DNA of 64,000 bases. Origin: Flavobacteriales bacterium. GTDB lineage: Bacteria; Bacteroidota; Bacteroidia; UBA10329. The stretch spans positions 1 to 64,000 of the forward strand of contig JAIPBJ010000001.1 of NCBI GenBank assembly GCA_021739625.1, read 5' to 3'. This document shows positions 27,310 through 35,361 of this stretch, in pieces. Position 1 is the stretch's first letter; the number at the start of each line of letters is the position of its first letter. The position numbers were made by a program, and so were the translations under genes. The notes below the pieces were generated by a model. That model searched no databases, was not told the DNA's origin, and saw only the letters and a program-made list of their open reading frames with translations.

Positions 27310-28341
27310 ATGCTCGAAGGCAACGGACGTACTGAACTTGAAAAATTGGGCGAATTCGGCCTCATAGACCACATCGCGGCAAGTGTGACACTGCAGAACC
27401 CTTCATCGCTCATTGGTATTGGCGATGATGCTGCTGTGATCGGAGAGGGTGACAGGCGCACTCTGGTAAGCACAGATATGCTGGTGGAAGGTGTTCATTT
27501 CGACCTTGGCTATGTGCCGCTGAAACATCTGGGATACAAGGCCATAGTGGTGAATCTGAGCGACATCTGCGCGATGAACGGAAGACCCGAACAGGTCACC
27601 GTGAGCATCGCCCTGAGCAACCGCTTCCCTTTGGAGGCCATTGAGGAACTGTACAGCGGTATTCTGATGGCCTGCGAGAAATACAAGGTGGACCTTGTGG
27701 GTGGCGATACCACCAGTTCCACCTCTGGCCTGGTCATCAGCGTCACCGTCATTGGCACTGTGGCTCCTCAGGACATGGTGCTTCGAAGCGGTGCAAGGCC
27801 CACCGACCTCATCTGTGTCTCTGGCGATCTGGGTGCAGCATATCTGGGTCTTCAGATATTGGAGCGTGAAAAGCGTATTTTCGTTGAGAATCCGTCCATT
27901 CAGCCAGACCTTACGGGCCATGATTATATCCTCGAACGCCAACTGAAGCCAGAGGCCCGCACCGACATCATTGATATGCTGCGACAGGAGGGTGTGATCC
28001 CCACCTCAATGATCGACATCTCTGACGGGCTGAGTTCGGAGCTGATGCACATCTGCAAGCAGAGCAACGTGGGCTGTAGGGTCTATACGGAGCGCATTCC
28101 GATCGATGCTGCGACAGGACTTGCCGCAGAGGAACTACACCTTGATGTGCTTACCTGTGCGCTCAACGGGGGTGAGGATTATGAACTGCTTTTCACCGCA
28201 AGCATCAGGGCGCACGACCGCATCAAGGACAATCCCGCCATGCACATCATCGGCCATGTGACCGAATCTTCTGACGGAGTGAATCTGGTGAGCGGTGGCA
28301 GTCTCATCCCCTTGAAAGCGCAGGGGTGGAGGCATCTATGA
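27310..28341 (+). CDS. thiL: Thiamine-monophosphate kinase
   Basis: A 343-aa cytoplasmic enzyme that phosphorylates thiamine monophosphate to the active diphosphate. It has the standard AIR-synthase-like fold motifs: GIGDDAAVIG, TDMLVEGVHFDL, LGYKAIVVNLSDICAMNGRPEQ, VDLVGGDTTSS, MIDISDGLSSELMHICKQS and NGGEDYELLFT. Length is normal. No other thiamine genes are adjacent. A -7 element and a possible purine-rich ribosome-binding site precede it. Confidence 0.95.
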   Translation: MLEGNGRTELEKLGEFGLIDHIAASVTLQNPSSLIGIGDDAAVIGEGDRRTLVSTDMLVEGVHFDLGYVPLKHLGYKAIVVNLSDICAMNGRPEQVTVSIALSNRFPLEAIEELYSGILMACEKYKVDLVGGDTTSSTSGLVISVTVIGTVAPQDMVLRSGARPTDLICVSGDLGAAYLGLQILEREKRIFVENPSIQPDLTGHDYILERQLKPEARTDIIDMLRQEGVIPTSMIDISDGLSSELMHICKQSNVGCRVYTERIPIDAATGLAAEELHLDVLTCALNGGEDYELLFTASIRAHDRIKDNPAMHIIGHVTESSDGVNLVSGGSLIPLKAQGWRHL

Positions 28342-28480
28342 TGCATGCCTTATCCAGCTTTGTCTGATGAGGCGGAAGTAAGTGAGCATGTTCAGTCCAA
28401 GGCCAAGATCGGCAATTATGGCCAACCCTGTCAAATTTACTAATATCGGATAATGTGAATAAAGAACCAAAACGATTGAT

Positions 28481-28488
28481 TACCTTTG
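28481..28488 (+). promoter_or_regulatory. -7 element (TAccTTTG) seven bases before the Fic start
   Basis: TACCTTTG is a full consensus match; TGGGGTC separates it from the ATG at 28496. The stretch 28342-28480 is AT-rich and holds nothing else recognisable. Confidence 0.55.
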
Positions 28489-28495
28489 TGGGGTC

Positions 28496-29449
28496 ATGTG
28501 GAAAGTTGACCTGTCCGATATTATTGAACTGCAAGCGAACATCGATCGCCTTGAGGAGAAGAAAAAGCTCCTTGATGCGAAGCGCCCTTTGGCGCAGGTG
28601 GCCCTCGAAAGGCTGCGTGAGGCCATCAATGTGGAGTGGACCTATAATTCCAACAGCATTGAAGGCAATACGCTTACCCTGAATGAGACCAGAATAGTGC
28701 TTGAAGATGGCATGACTGTGAAGGGCAAATCCATGCGCGAGCATTTTGAGGTGACGAACCACCATGATGCTATCGCGCATCTTGAAAAGTTGGTAATATC
28801 GGATTCGCCCATTTTGGAGCAGGAAGTATTGCATCTTCATTCGCTGGTGATGTTGCGCATTGAAAAGGACTTTGCAGGGCGGCTTCGTAATGCTGGCGTA
28901 CGCATAGTCGGGGCGAATTTCACTCCGCCCAATGCGCTGAAAGTTCCTGATCTGCTGTCTGAACTCATTGATTTTGTGAATGCGAATGAGATGGGGCTGA
29001 GTCCTATTGTGTTGGCCTCAGTGTTCCATCATAGGTTCGTTTGGATACATCCCTTCTTTGATGGGAATGGCCGCACTGTGCGTTTGGTTATGAATCTTCT
29101 GTTGATGCGGAAGGGTTATCCGCCTGCCATCATTCTCAAGAATGACCGCAAGAAGTACTATGATGCGCTCAATAGGGCCAATGGCGGTTCATATGCCAAG
29201 CTGGTTCTGCTGATGGTGCAGGCCATGGAACGCTCATTGGACATCTATCTCAGCCTTTATCCGGAGATGGAGGAGTATCGCCCGATTTCCAACATTGTGG
29301 CTGAAAGCCCTAAGCGTTATGGGCAGGAGTATGTGAGCCTGTTAGCGCGACAGGGCAAGATAGATGCCTACAAGGAGGGGCGAAATTGGTTCACCACGGA
29401 AGCGGCCATCAGGGAATATGTGGTGAATAGGAAGCGGAAAAGGAAATGA
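28496..29449 (+). CDS. Fic-domain protein, class II (internal inhibitory motif)
   Basis: A 317-aa protein likely to transfer AMP or a similar group to a target protein. The active-site loop HPFFDGNGRTVR is at residues 185-196 with the catalytic histidine, and the beta-hairpin region (NFTPPNALKVPDLL) precedes it. Near the N-terminus, S52-NSI-E56-G57 matches the inhibitory motif (S/T)xxxE(G/N), so the protein is self-inhibited and needs no separate antitoxin; none is adjacent. The C-terminus (YGQEYVSLLARQGKIDAYKEGRNWFTTEAAIREYV) resembles a small DNA-binding winged-helix or excisionase-like domain. Codon use looks more AT-rich than in the neighbours, hinting at transfer. The stop is three bases from the convergent gene. 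Confidence 0.88.
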   Translation: MWKVDLSDIIELQANIDRLEEKKKLLDAKRPLAQVALERLREAINVEWTYNSNSIEGNTLTLNETRIVLEDGMTVKGKSMREHFEVTNHHDAIAHLEKLVISDSPILEQEVLHLHSLVMLRIEKDFAGRLRNAGVRIVGANFTPPNALKVPDLLSELIDFVNANEMGLSPIVLASVFHHRFVWIHPFFDGNGRTVRLVMNLLLMRKGYPPAIILKNDRKKYYDALNRANGGSYAKLVLLMVQAMERSLDIYLSLYPEMEEYRPISNIVAESPKRYGQEYVSLLARQGKIDAYKEGRNWFTTEAAIREYVVNRKRKRK

Positions 29450-29452
29450 GAT

Positions 29453-30826
29453 TCAAATAATCTCAAAATACCTTTTCGTCTCCCAATCTGTCACGGCCTT
29501 GGAGAACTCGCGCCACTCCCATTCGCGGGTGGCTGTGAAGTGGGCCACGAAGTCGGCACCGAACAGCTCGTTGGCAATGTCGGAATTCTTCATGGCCTGC
29601 GTGGCGTCCCATAGGTTACGGGGCAGAAGTCCGGCACCTTTGTCGCGGTAGCCGCTGCCGATGGTCTCGGTGGTGGAGAGTTTCAGGTTGTGTTTGATGC
29701 CATAGAGCCCGGCAGCGAGGCAGGCGGCCATGGCGAGATATGGGTTGGTGTCAGATCCAACGACCCGCGTTTCCAACCGACAGCTCTTCTCACCTTCGGG
29801 CAGGGCGCGCAGGGCCACGGTGCGGTTGTCCGTTGCCCAAGTGAGTGTGGTGGGCGCCCATGCGCCTTCCACCAAGCGCTTGTAGCTGTTGATGGTGGGC
29901 GCGATCATCGGCAGTATGTGCGGCAGGCAATGCAGTTGGCCCGCCATGTAGCTCTCCATCACCTTGCTCATTTTCTTGCGGCCTTTAGCATCGAAAAAGA
30001 GGTTCTTCTTGGCCTTGATGTCCCATAGGCTCTGATGGACGTGGCCGCTACAACCAGGCAGGGCGGGACTGATCTTGGCCATGAAGGTGGGCATGATGCC
30101 ATGCAGGTGAGCGATCTCCTTGACGCCCGTTTTGAACAGCACGGCACGGTCGGCAGCGGTGAGGATGTCCGAATAGAGAATGGCGGCCTCATACACGCCT
30201 GGGCCGGTTTCGGTGTGGAGGCCTTCTATCGGCACATCGAAGTCTTCCAACAGGTCGAACAGATCGGTGAAGAACTCGCTGTTCTGCGAGCTGCGCACGA
30301 TGGAATAGCCGAACATGCCGGGCGTCAGTGGCTGCAAGTTGGCGAAGCCTTTCTCCTTGAGGCTGTCGGCATCTTCGCGGAAATTGAACCACTCGAACTC
30401 TTGCGAGAAGAAAGGCTTGTAGCCCATCTGCTCGGCTCGGTCGCGGACGGTCTTGAGCAGGCTGCGCGGACACACCTGCAACGGCCCGCCCTTGGCATCG
30501 CGGAAATCGGCCAGGAAGAAAGGGATGCCGCTCTGCCATGGCACCTTGCGGAAGGTGGCAAGGTCGATCTGGGCCTGCGCATCGGGATAGCCGGTGTGCC
30601 AGCCGGTGTAGGTGACGTTGTCGTAGGCGACATCGCCACTGTCCCACCCGAAGACCACATCGCAGAAGCCGAAACCGCTTTCCGCCACAGAGAGGAACTT
30701 GTCCTTACGCATCACCTTGCCGCGCAGCACACCATCAATGTCTACCACCGCCACCTTCACCTTGAGGTGCGGGGAGTTGCGGATCTCGTTCAGGATCTGT
30801 TCTTGGGAGAGGGTTGCTTCTTTCAT
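29453..30826 (-). CDS. Glutamine synthetase family protein (possible gamma-glutamylation enzyme)
   Basis: A 457-aa homologue of type I glutamine synthetase. It has a beta-grasp N-terminus (VVDIDGVLRGKVMRKDKFL) and the catalytic barrel with EFEWFNF, EGLHTETGPGVYEAAI (metal-binding glutamates), GCSGHVHQSLWD (ATP and metal site) and RALPEGEKSCRLETRV. The N-terminal Asp-50-type loop and overall pattern differ from classic GlnA and are closer to proteins that glutamylate amines, such as PuuA. An amino-acid permease gene upstream on the same strand fits uptake and glutamylation of an amine, but this is inference. A TAcaTTCG promoter lies 30 bases upstream in a sequence repeated before the FISUMP gene. 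Confidence 0.75.
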   Translation of the reverse strand: MKEATLSQEQILNEIRNSPHLKVKVAVVDIDGVLRGKVMRKDKFLSVAESGFGFCDVVFGWDSGDVAYDNVTYTGWHTGYPDAQAQIDLATFRKVPWQSGIPFFLADFRDAKGGPLQVCPRSLLKTVRDRAEQMGYKPFFSQEFEWFNFREDADSLKEKGFANLQPLTPGMFGYSIVRSSQNSEFFTDLFDLLEDFDVPIEGLHTETGPGVYEAAILYSDILTAADRAVLFKTGVKEIAHLHGIMPTFMAKISPALPGCSGHVHQSLWDIKAKKNLFFDAKGRKKMSKVMESYMAGQLHCLPHILPMIAPTINSYKRLVEGAWAPTTLTWATDNRTVALRALPEGEKSCRLETRVVGSDTNPYLAMAACLAAGLYGIKHNLKLSTTETIGSGYRDKGAGLLPRNLWDATQAMKNSDIANELFGADFVAHFTATREWEWREFSKAVTDWETKRYFEII

Positions 30827-30842
30827 GGGTAGTGTGTCAACG

Positions 30843-30880
30843 CATTACGGATGCTGCGAATGTACGAATGGGAGTGAAGG
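30843..30880 (-). repeat. Promoter-bearing direct repeat, copy 1 (before the glutamine-synthetase homologue)
   Basis: CATTACGGATGCTGCGAATG and the following GTACGAATG..GTGAAGGAAG match 32134-32171 at 32 of 38 positions. On the minus strand it contains TAcaTTCG (30857-30864), a probable -7 element. The two copies flank the FISUMP gene. Confidence 0.7.
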
Positions 30881-30934
30881 AAGACCTTCGGGGGTCTTAG
30901 CAGAACAGATTTGGTCGGCCCGACCATACATCCA

Positions 30935-32116
30935 TCAATCCTTTATACAACGCACGGAAAACCCACGAAATTTGGCAGCACTCTCTTTCATCGGATACGT
31001 TGAATAGCTGATAGTTCCGTAATACCATGCTTCCTTCTTGTCACGTTCAGAGGAACTCCACCAAAGGCCTTTGACCGCGATATCTTCAAAGGTGCCTTTA
31101 TGGCCCACCTGACCGCCCGGAAGCGCTGAGAACCCACTTTCATTCGTTGCCCCCAGATTGGGGCTTTCCCAATGACGAGTGCCTTGGGTCTTCATCTTGC
31201 TACCTGCATTCCATCCTATGAAACTGAAGGCGGTCGGGTTGTCAACAGTGGCATCTATTGAATTCAACAAGGCGAACCATTCCTGCTGCTTCGGCACATG
31301 CCAGCCCTTTGGGCATAGCCCTCGGGCAGCACCCACCGCATACCAATTGTAGAGCTTGCCATAGGTGACCCCTTTGGCACCGTCATTCCCATAGTGCGCC
31401 CATGCCCCTGTGGCGAGGGTCTTCCAAGCGGTATTGTCGCTAACGTGGGGAATCGAATCGCCATTGGCATAGAGGGCCGTGGTGAGGTTCTCTGCGAACC
31501 AGCATTGGTCGCCTATGCCCACAAGGGCGTAGGTATGGCCGTTGTGCTCCAATCTTGCCGGGTCACCGCAAAGGCACTTGGTGATCAGTCGGTGTGCCGC
31601 CTTTTTCGGGAAAGCACCTTTGTTGCTTCCGGCCTCGACCGCGAACCTGATGGAGTCGGGGATGACCTTGCCGATGGACTTTTGAAGGTTGTCCTTGTGC
31701 CGTTCGAAAGCGGTGTTCCAGCCAACGAGATGATCGGTCATGCTGTCCATGGCTGCGGCAGAAATGCCCATATCCTTATAGTGGCCCTTGTGCTTCTTCA
31801 GATGGGCCAGCATCTCGGTGTTGAGGCCGTGCAGCGCGGATGCGTCCCGGAAAGTTTTGCCATTTTTCGCATACGACCGATAGGTCTTCTCGCTCTCCAT
31901 CACTAGCCCGATGAACCTGCCGCAGACCGTTGTCGTGTCGTGTGTTTCGGCAAGGATAGCTGGCCTTGCAGGTCCCGCACTGCATTGAACATGAGAGCTG
32001 CACAGCACGAGAAGGCTCAGGAATGCTGGGACGAGAAGAAGAGTTGACGCGTATCTCTTTCCGTCTTCATGGCTTGAAGTTTCCGTCCATGAAGGCATTG
32101 TGAATAGTCTCTCCAT
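30935..32116 (-). CDS. FISUMP-domain secreted protein
   Basis: The C-terminal 190 or so residues form a FISUMP domain (Fibrobacter major paralogous domain): DQCWFAENLTTALYANGDSI, GKLYNWYAVGAARGLCPKGWHVP, QQEWFALLNSI, SGFSALPGGQVGHKGTFEDI, LWWSSSE and SVRCIKD. The N-terminal half is a charged helical segment after a hydrophobic export signal (STLLLVPAFLSLLVLCSSHVQCS). I set the start at MERLFTMPSW (393 aa), because the track start runs through a repeat array and the promoter repeat; an ATG at 32098 is an alternative. The distance from the duplicated promoter element to 32116 (31 bases) nearly equals that at the next gene (30). Function unknown. Confidence 0.75.
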   Translation of the reverse strand: MERLFTMPSWTETSSHEDGKRYASTLLLVPAFLSLLVLCSSHVQCSAGPARPAILAETHDTTTVCGRFIGLVMESEKTYRSYAKNGKTFRDASALHGLNTEMLAHLKKHKGHYKDMGISAAAMDSMTDHLVGWNTAFERHKDNLQKSIGKVIPDSIRFAVEAGSNKGAFPKKAAHRLITKCLCGDPARLEHNGHTYALVGIGDQCWFAENLTTALYANGDSIPHVSDNTAWKTLATGAWAHYGNDGAKGVTYGKLYNWYAVGAARGLCPKGWHVPKQQEWFALLNSIDATVDNPTAFSFIGWNAGSKMKTQGTRHWESPNLGATNESGFSALPGGQVGHKGTFEDIAVKGLWWSSSERDKKEAWYYGTISYSTYPMKESAAKFRGFSVRCIKD

Positions 32117-32133
32117 CTTCCCGCAGCTCTGCC

Positions 32134-32171
32134 CATTACGCATGCCGCGAAGGTACGAAGGCGGGTGAAGG
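32134..32171 (-). repeat. Promoter-bearing direct repeat, copy 2 (before the FISUMP gene)
   Basis: CATTACGCATGCCGCGAAGG and the following GTACGAAGG..GTGAAGGAAG repeat the sequence at 30843-30880. On the minus strand it holds TAccTTCG (32148-32155), the likely -7 element of the FISUMP gene. Confidence 0.7.
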
Positions 32172-32209
32172 AAGTCTTGGTGGGGTTTATTGGGGGTTGG
32201 AAAGAAGAA

Positions 32210-32303
32210 GTTCCACCGATGGTAGCGGAAGGTTCCGCTGTCATAGCGAAAGTTCCACCGATGGTGGCGGAAGGTTCCGCTGTCGTAGCGGAAGTTCCAC
32301 GGA
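32210..32303 (-). repeat. Tandem array 3: 2.2 units of 42 bp built from two similar halves
   Basis: GTTCCACCGATGG begins units at 32210 and 32252 and a partial one at 32294, a step of exactly 42. Each unit has two related halves, GTTCCACCGATGGTAGCGGA and GTTCCGCTGTCATAGCGAAA, so the basic step is about 21. It lies 25 bases downstream of the stop codon of the permease remnant (32328), on the same transcribed strand. Confidence 0.8.
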
Positions 32304-32327
32304 CCATGAAAATCCTCTTCCCGCGAC

Positions 32328-32467
32328 CTACCCTCTTGTCTGGAGCAAGGCATACCCAAGGTAGCTCACCCCCATTATCCCCGCGAACACAGCCGCCAGC
32401 CCCGGATTGTACCACGCCATGGCGATGATGCTGAACGTGGCGATGCCCAGGGCCAGCGCGGGGATGA
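32328..32467 (-). pseudogene. Remnant: C-terminal end of an amino-acid permease gene
   Basis: On the minus strand this reads PALALGIATFSIIAMAWYNP, then GLAAVFAGIMGVSYLGYALL, then QTRG and a TAG at 32328-32330. Positions 32352-32445 match 33977-34070 inside the intact permease gene with two mismatches in 94. An in-frame TAA precedes it, so it is not expressed as a protein. It differs from the intact gene only at the last residues (YALLQTRG instead of YLFFFRGKW), which suggests it is the original end of the permease, displaced by an insertion. Confidence 0.85.
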
Positions 32468-32500
32468 TTTAACAGTTAACATTTTTCGCACTAAAAACGT

Positions 32501-33595
32501 TTAATCATGGGAACCTTTGAAAATACCGTCTTCAATGTCTTCCTTTTTGCCGGTTGCGCCTCTTAGATTTGCATGTTTGAAATCTGCTCCTGTCCAAATC
32601 GCTCCTGTGAGGTCTGTATCCATCAGGTATGCACTTCTGAGATTTGCTTCCGTGAAATTGGCTCCTTCGACATTAGCATGGCACATGTTGGAATTTTGGA
32701 GGTTTGCTCTTTGAAATTTTGCTCTGCGGAGGTCTGCTCTGTGAAGGTCTGCTCTCTCGAGATCTGCTCCTTGAAAGGTTGCTCCTTGGAGGTTTGCTCC
32801 TTCGAAGCTTACATATCTTAGGTTTGCCCCTTCAAGGTTTTGTCTTTCGATGTTTACTCGTTTGAGAGTTGCTCCATTGAGGTGTGCCTCTCTTAGGTCT
32901 GTACCTTTAAGGTTTGCCATATTGAGGTTCGCACACACGAAGCTTCCGCCTTCGAGGTTTGCGCCTTCGAGGTTTGCACCTTCGAGGTTTGCACCTTCGA
33001 GGTTTGCATTTTTGAGATTTGCGCCTTTTAGGTTTGCATTTTTGAGATTCGCTCCTTTGAGGTTCGCATCCCTCAGATTTGCATTTTCGAGATTTGCATC
33101 CCTGAGATTTGCATTTTCAAGATTTGTCCCTTGAAGGGTTGCCCGTTCAAGATTTGCATTTCTGAGAGTTGATGCCTTGAGTTCTGCCCGACTTAGGTCA
33201 ACGCTTTTGAGAAGTGTCCCGTTCAGCATTGCACTATTGAGATTTGTGTCCCTGAGAATTGACCGTTCAAGATTTGCCTCGTTCAATTCAGCAAATTCAA
33301 GATTCGCTCCCCCAAGGTCAGCATCACAAAGCCTCGCCCCACATAAATCAGCTCGATATAGGTTTGCTTTTGAGAGATCAACTCGGTTGAGCCATGCTTT
33401 AGTGAGAGTTGCAAAACTGAGGTCTGTACCAATGAGCTTGGCTCCCCTGAGATCTGCCTCTATAAGGTTTGCGGAACCTAAATTTAGACCAGAAAGATTT
33501 GCTTGTTGTAAGTCTTTTTTCATCAAATCCACCTTTGCTTTCCCGCCAGTGCTATTTATTAATTCAACTACCAGCTCCCTTGTTATGCTCTCCAT
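32501..33595 (-). CDS. Pentapeptide-repeat protein
   Basis: A 364-aa protein (start at MESITRELVVELIN; the track start adds 13 codons). Residues 1-40 are a short helical lead with KAKVDLMKKDLQQ, and the rest is an almost unbroken series of A(N/D)LXX pentapeptides (ANLEGANLEGANLEGANLEG) forming a right-handed quadrilateral beta helix. Related proteins include the DNA-mimic Qnr/MfpA gyrase protectors and many of unknown role; the sequence alone does not tell which. It has no signal peptide. The gene is less GC-rich than its surroundings and sits in a segment bounded by duplicated permease ends. The 33596-33910 stretch before it is AT-rich and shows no recognisable feature. Confidence 0.9.
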   Translation of the reverse strand: MESITRELVVELINSTGGKAKVDLMKKDLQQANLSGLNLGSANLIEADLRGAKLIGTDLSFATLTKAWLNRVDLSKANLYRADLCGARLCDADLGGANLEFAELNEANLERSILRDTNLNSAMLNGTLLKSVDLSRAELKASTLRNANLERATLQGTNLENANLRDANLENANLRDANLKGANLKNANLKGANLKNANLEGANLEGANLEGANLEGGSFVCANLNMANLKGTDLREAHLNGATLKRVNIERQNLEGANLRYVSFEGANLQGATFQGADLERADLHRADLRRAKFQRANLQNSNMCHANVEGANFTEANLRSAYLMDTDLTGAIWTGADFKHANLRGATGKKEDIEDGIFKGSHD

Positions 33596-33910
33596 TTTGA
33601 TCAACTTGAATTTGATGTAACCCCCGTCCCCCACTTGTTTAGGTCATAGACTGCAATAATGAACGCGTCTTCGATTTAAGTAGTTGAATTGCGTTCGTTG
33701 GTCTTATCGTGCTCTTCCTATGCGTTTTGAAGTTCAATTTCCAGATGCACCAACTATGCTTCGCCCAAGATAGAAAGAAACACTTCTTGTTAGAGGGCAA
33801 TCGAACTTAATTTCAGTCGCAACGAGGCGAGGATACGATTAGATCCTAAGTACCATTTTAATGATTCGTCCTATTGGCATCCAGTGTCACTGAGATTGCG
33901 ACAACGCTTC

Positions 33911-35302
33911 CTACAAATCTGCCGAAATGTTATCGGTTCCTTTTTCCTCCAACCATTTCCCTCTGAAAAAGAACAGATACCCAAGGTAGCTCACCCCCAT
34001 TATCCCCGCGAACACAGCCGCCAGCCCGGGATTGTACCACGCCATGGCGATGATGCTGAAGGTGGCGATGATCAGCGCCAAGGCCGGAAACACGGGATAG
34101 AACGGCACCTTGAACGGCCTTGGCATGTCGGGCTCCTTTTTGCGCAGCACAAAAAAGGACACCATGCTGATGATGTAGAGCGCGAGCGCCCCGAAGCAGG
34201 CAATGGTGATGATCTGGCCCGTTTTGCCCGTCATCAGTGCGATGATGCCGATGCCCATGTTGAAGATGAGCGCGTTGGCGGGCGTCCGGAATTTGGAATG
34301 CACCTGCCCCAATCCCCTTGGCGCAAGGCCATTGCGGCCAAACTCGTAGGTGGCGCGCCCCGCAGCGAGAATGATGCCGTGGAAGGAGGCCACCAGCCCC
34401 AGCAGCCCGATGGTGAGCAGCAGGTGGTACATCGCACCGCTGTCGCCCACCACATGCGCCAAGGCCAATGGCAGTGGACTGTCCGAAGCGTTGCCCTGCG
34501 CATCATAGACCACCGCCTCCCAGCCCGCAACCCCTACAGACGACACGAAGGTGAGGATGCATAGAATGACCAGCGTGAGGATGGCCGACCCGAAACCGAG
34601 CAGCACATTGCGCTGCGGGTTCACGGTCTCCTCCGCCACATTGGCCACGCCCTCTATGGCGAGGAAGAACCAGATGGCGAACGGGATGGCCGCGAATATG
34701 CCCGGTATGCCGTTGGGCAGGGCGTTGGTGGTGAGATGCACCATTTCGAACGATGGCAGCGTTACGCCTGCGAAAATGAGCAGTTCGGCCACGGCAAGGA
34801 TGGTGATCACCAGTTCGAACATAGCGGCCGCCTTCACCCCCGCAATGTTCAAGGCCGTGAAGGCGAAGTAGGCGAGGATGGCCAGCCAGGGGAGTTCAAA
34901 GTTGAAGGTTCCAAGTTCAATGAGAACAGGCTCAGTCTTGAGAAAGAGTTGGAAGTATGCCCCGATGGCGGCAGCGATGGCGGGCGGTGCGAACACGAAC
35001 TCGATGATCTGCGCCATGCCGCCCACAAAGCCCCATTTGCGGCCCAAGGCGCGGTCGGCATAGTCGAATGCCCCGCCCGCCTTCGGGATGGCGCAGGCCA
35101 GTTCGGTGTAGCTGAATGTGAAGGTCACATACATCACGATGATGAACAGCGTGGCGATGCCCAGTCCAAGCGTGCCGCCCTCGGCCAGCCCGAGATTCCA
35201 CCCGAAATACATGCCGCTGATGACGTAGCCCACGCCCAGCCCCCAGAGCATCACAGGGCCAAGGGTGCGTTCGAGTTTGGGGGAGTTTGGCCGGATTTCC
35301 AT
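33911..35302 (-). CDS. APC-family amino-acid/amine permease (ethanolamine-permease-like)
   Basis: A 463-aa inner-membrane transporter with about 12 helices; start at MEIRPNSPKLERTLG. LGVGYVISGMYFGWNLGLAEGG, VTFTFSYTELACAIPKAGGAFDYADRALG and FLAIEGVANVAEETVNPQRN are typical of the APC superfamily and close to ethanolamine permeases. Between helices, LIELGTFNFELPWL is encoded by a GTTCAA/GTTGAAGG-like tract that looks like intergenic filler inserted in frame. The C-terminus (FFFRGKWLEEKGTDNISADL) differs from that of the displaced remnant at 32328. It diverges from the dehydrogenase gene at 35362. Confidence 0.85.
   Translation of the reverse strand: MEIRPNSPKLERTLGPVMLWGLGVGYVISGMYFGWNLGLAEGGTLGLGIATLFIIVMYVTFTFSYTELACAIPKAGGAFDYADRALGRKWGFVGGMAQIIEFVFAPPAIAAAIGAYFQLFLKTEPVLIELGTFNFELPWLAILAYFAFTALNIAGVKAAAMFELVITILAVAELLIFAGVTLPSFEMVHLTTNALPNGIPGIFAAIPFAIWFFLAIEGVANVAEETVNPQRNVLLGFGSAILTLVILCILTFVSSVGVAGWEAVVYDAQGNASDSPLPLALAHVVGDSGAMYHLLLTIGLLGLVASFHGIILAAGRATYEFGRNGLAPRGLGQVHSKFRTPANALIFNMGIGIIALMTGKTGQIITIACFGALALYIISMVSFFVLRKKEPDMPRPFKVPFYPVFPALALIIATFSIIAMAWYNPGLAAVFAGIMGVSYLGYLFFFRGKWLEEKGTDNISADL
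33977..34070 (-). repeat. Direct repeat partner of the permease remnant
   Basis: These 94 bases of the intact permease gene recur at 32352-32445 with two mismatches. The pair bounds a 1.6-kb segment holding the pentapeptide-repeat gene. Confidence 0.9.
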
Positions 35303-35361
35303 CACGAGCGCAAGTTCAAAAACTATGGTCAACTTGCAACCTTCATCCAATGGAATTGAAC

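Noticed and set aside
32573-33620. Plus-strand ORFs across the pentapeptide-repeat gene, and the idea of a non-coding repeat
   Set aside because: The minus frame gives an unbroken A(N/D)LXX pentapeptide protein with a sensible start; the plus ORFs are its reverse reading.
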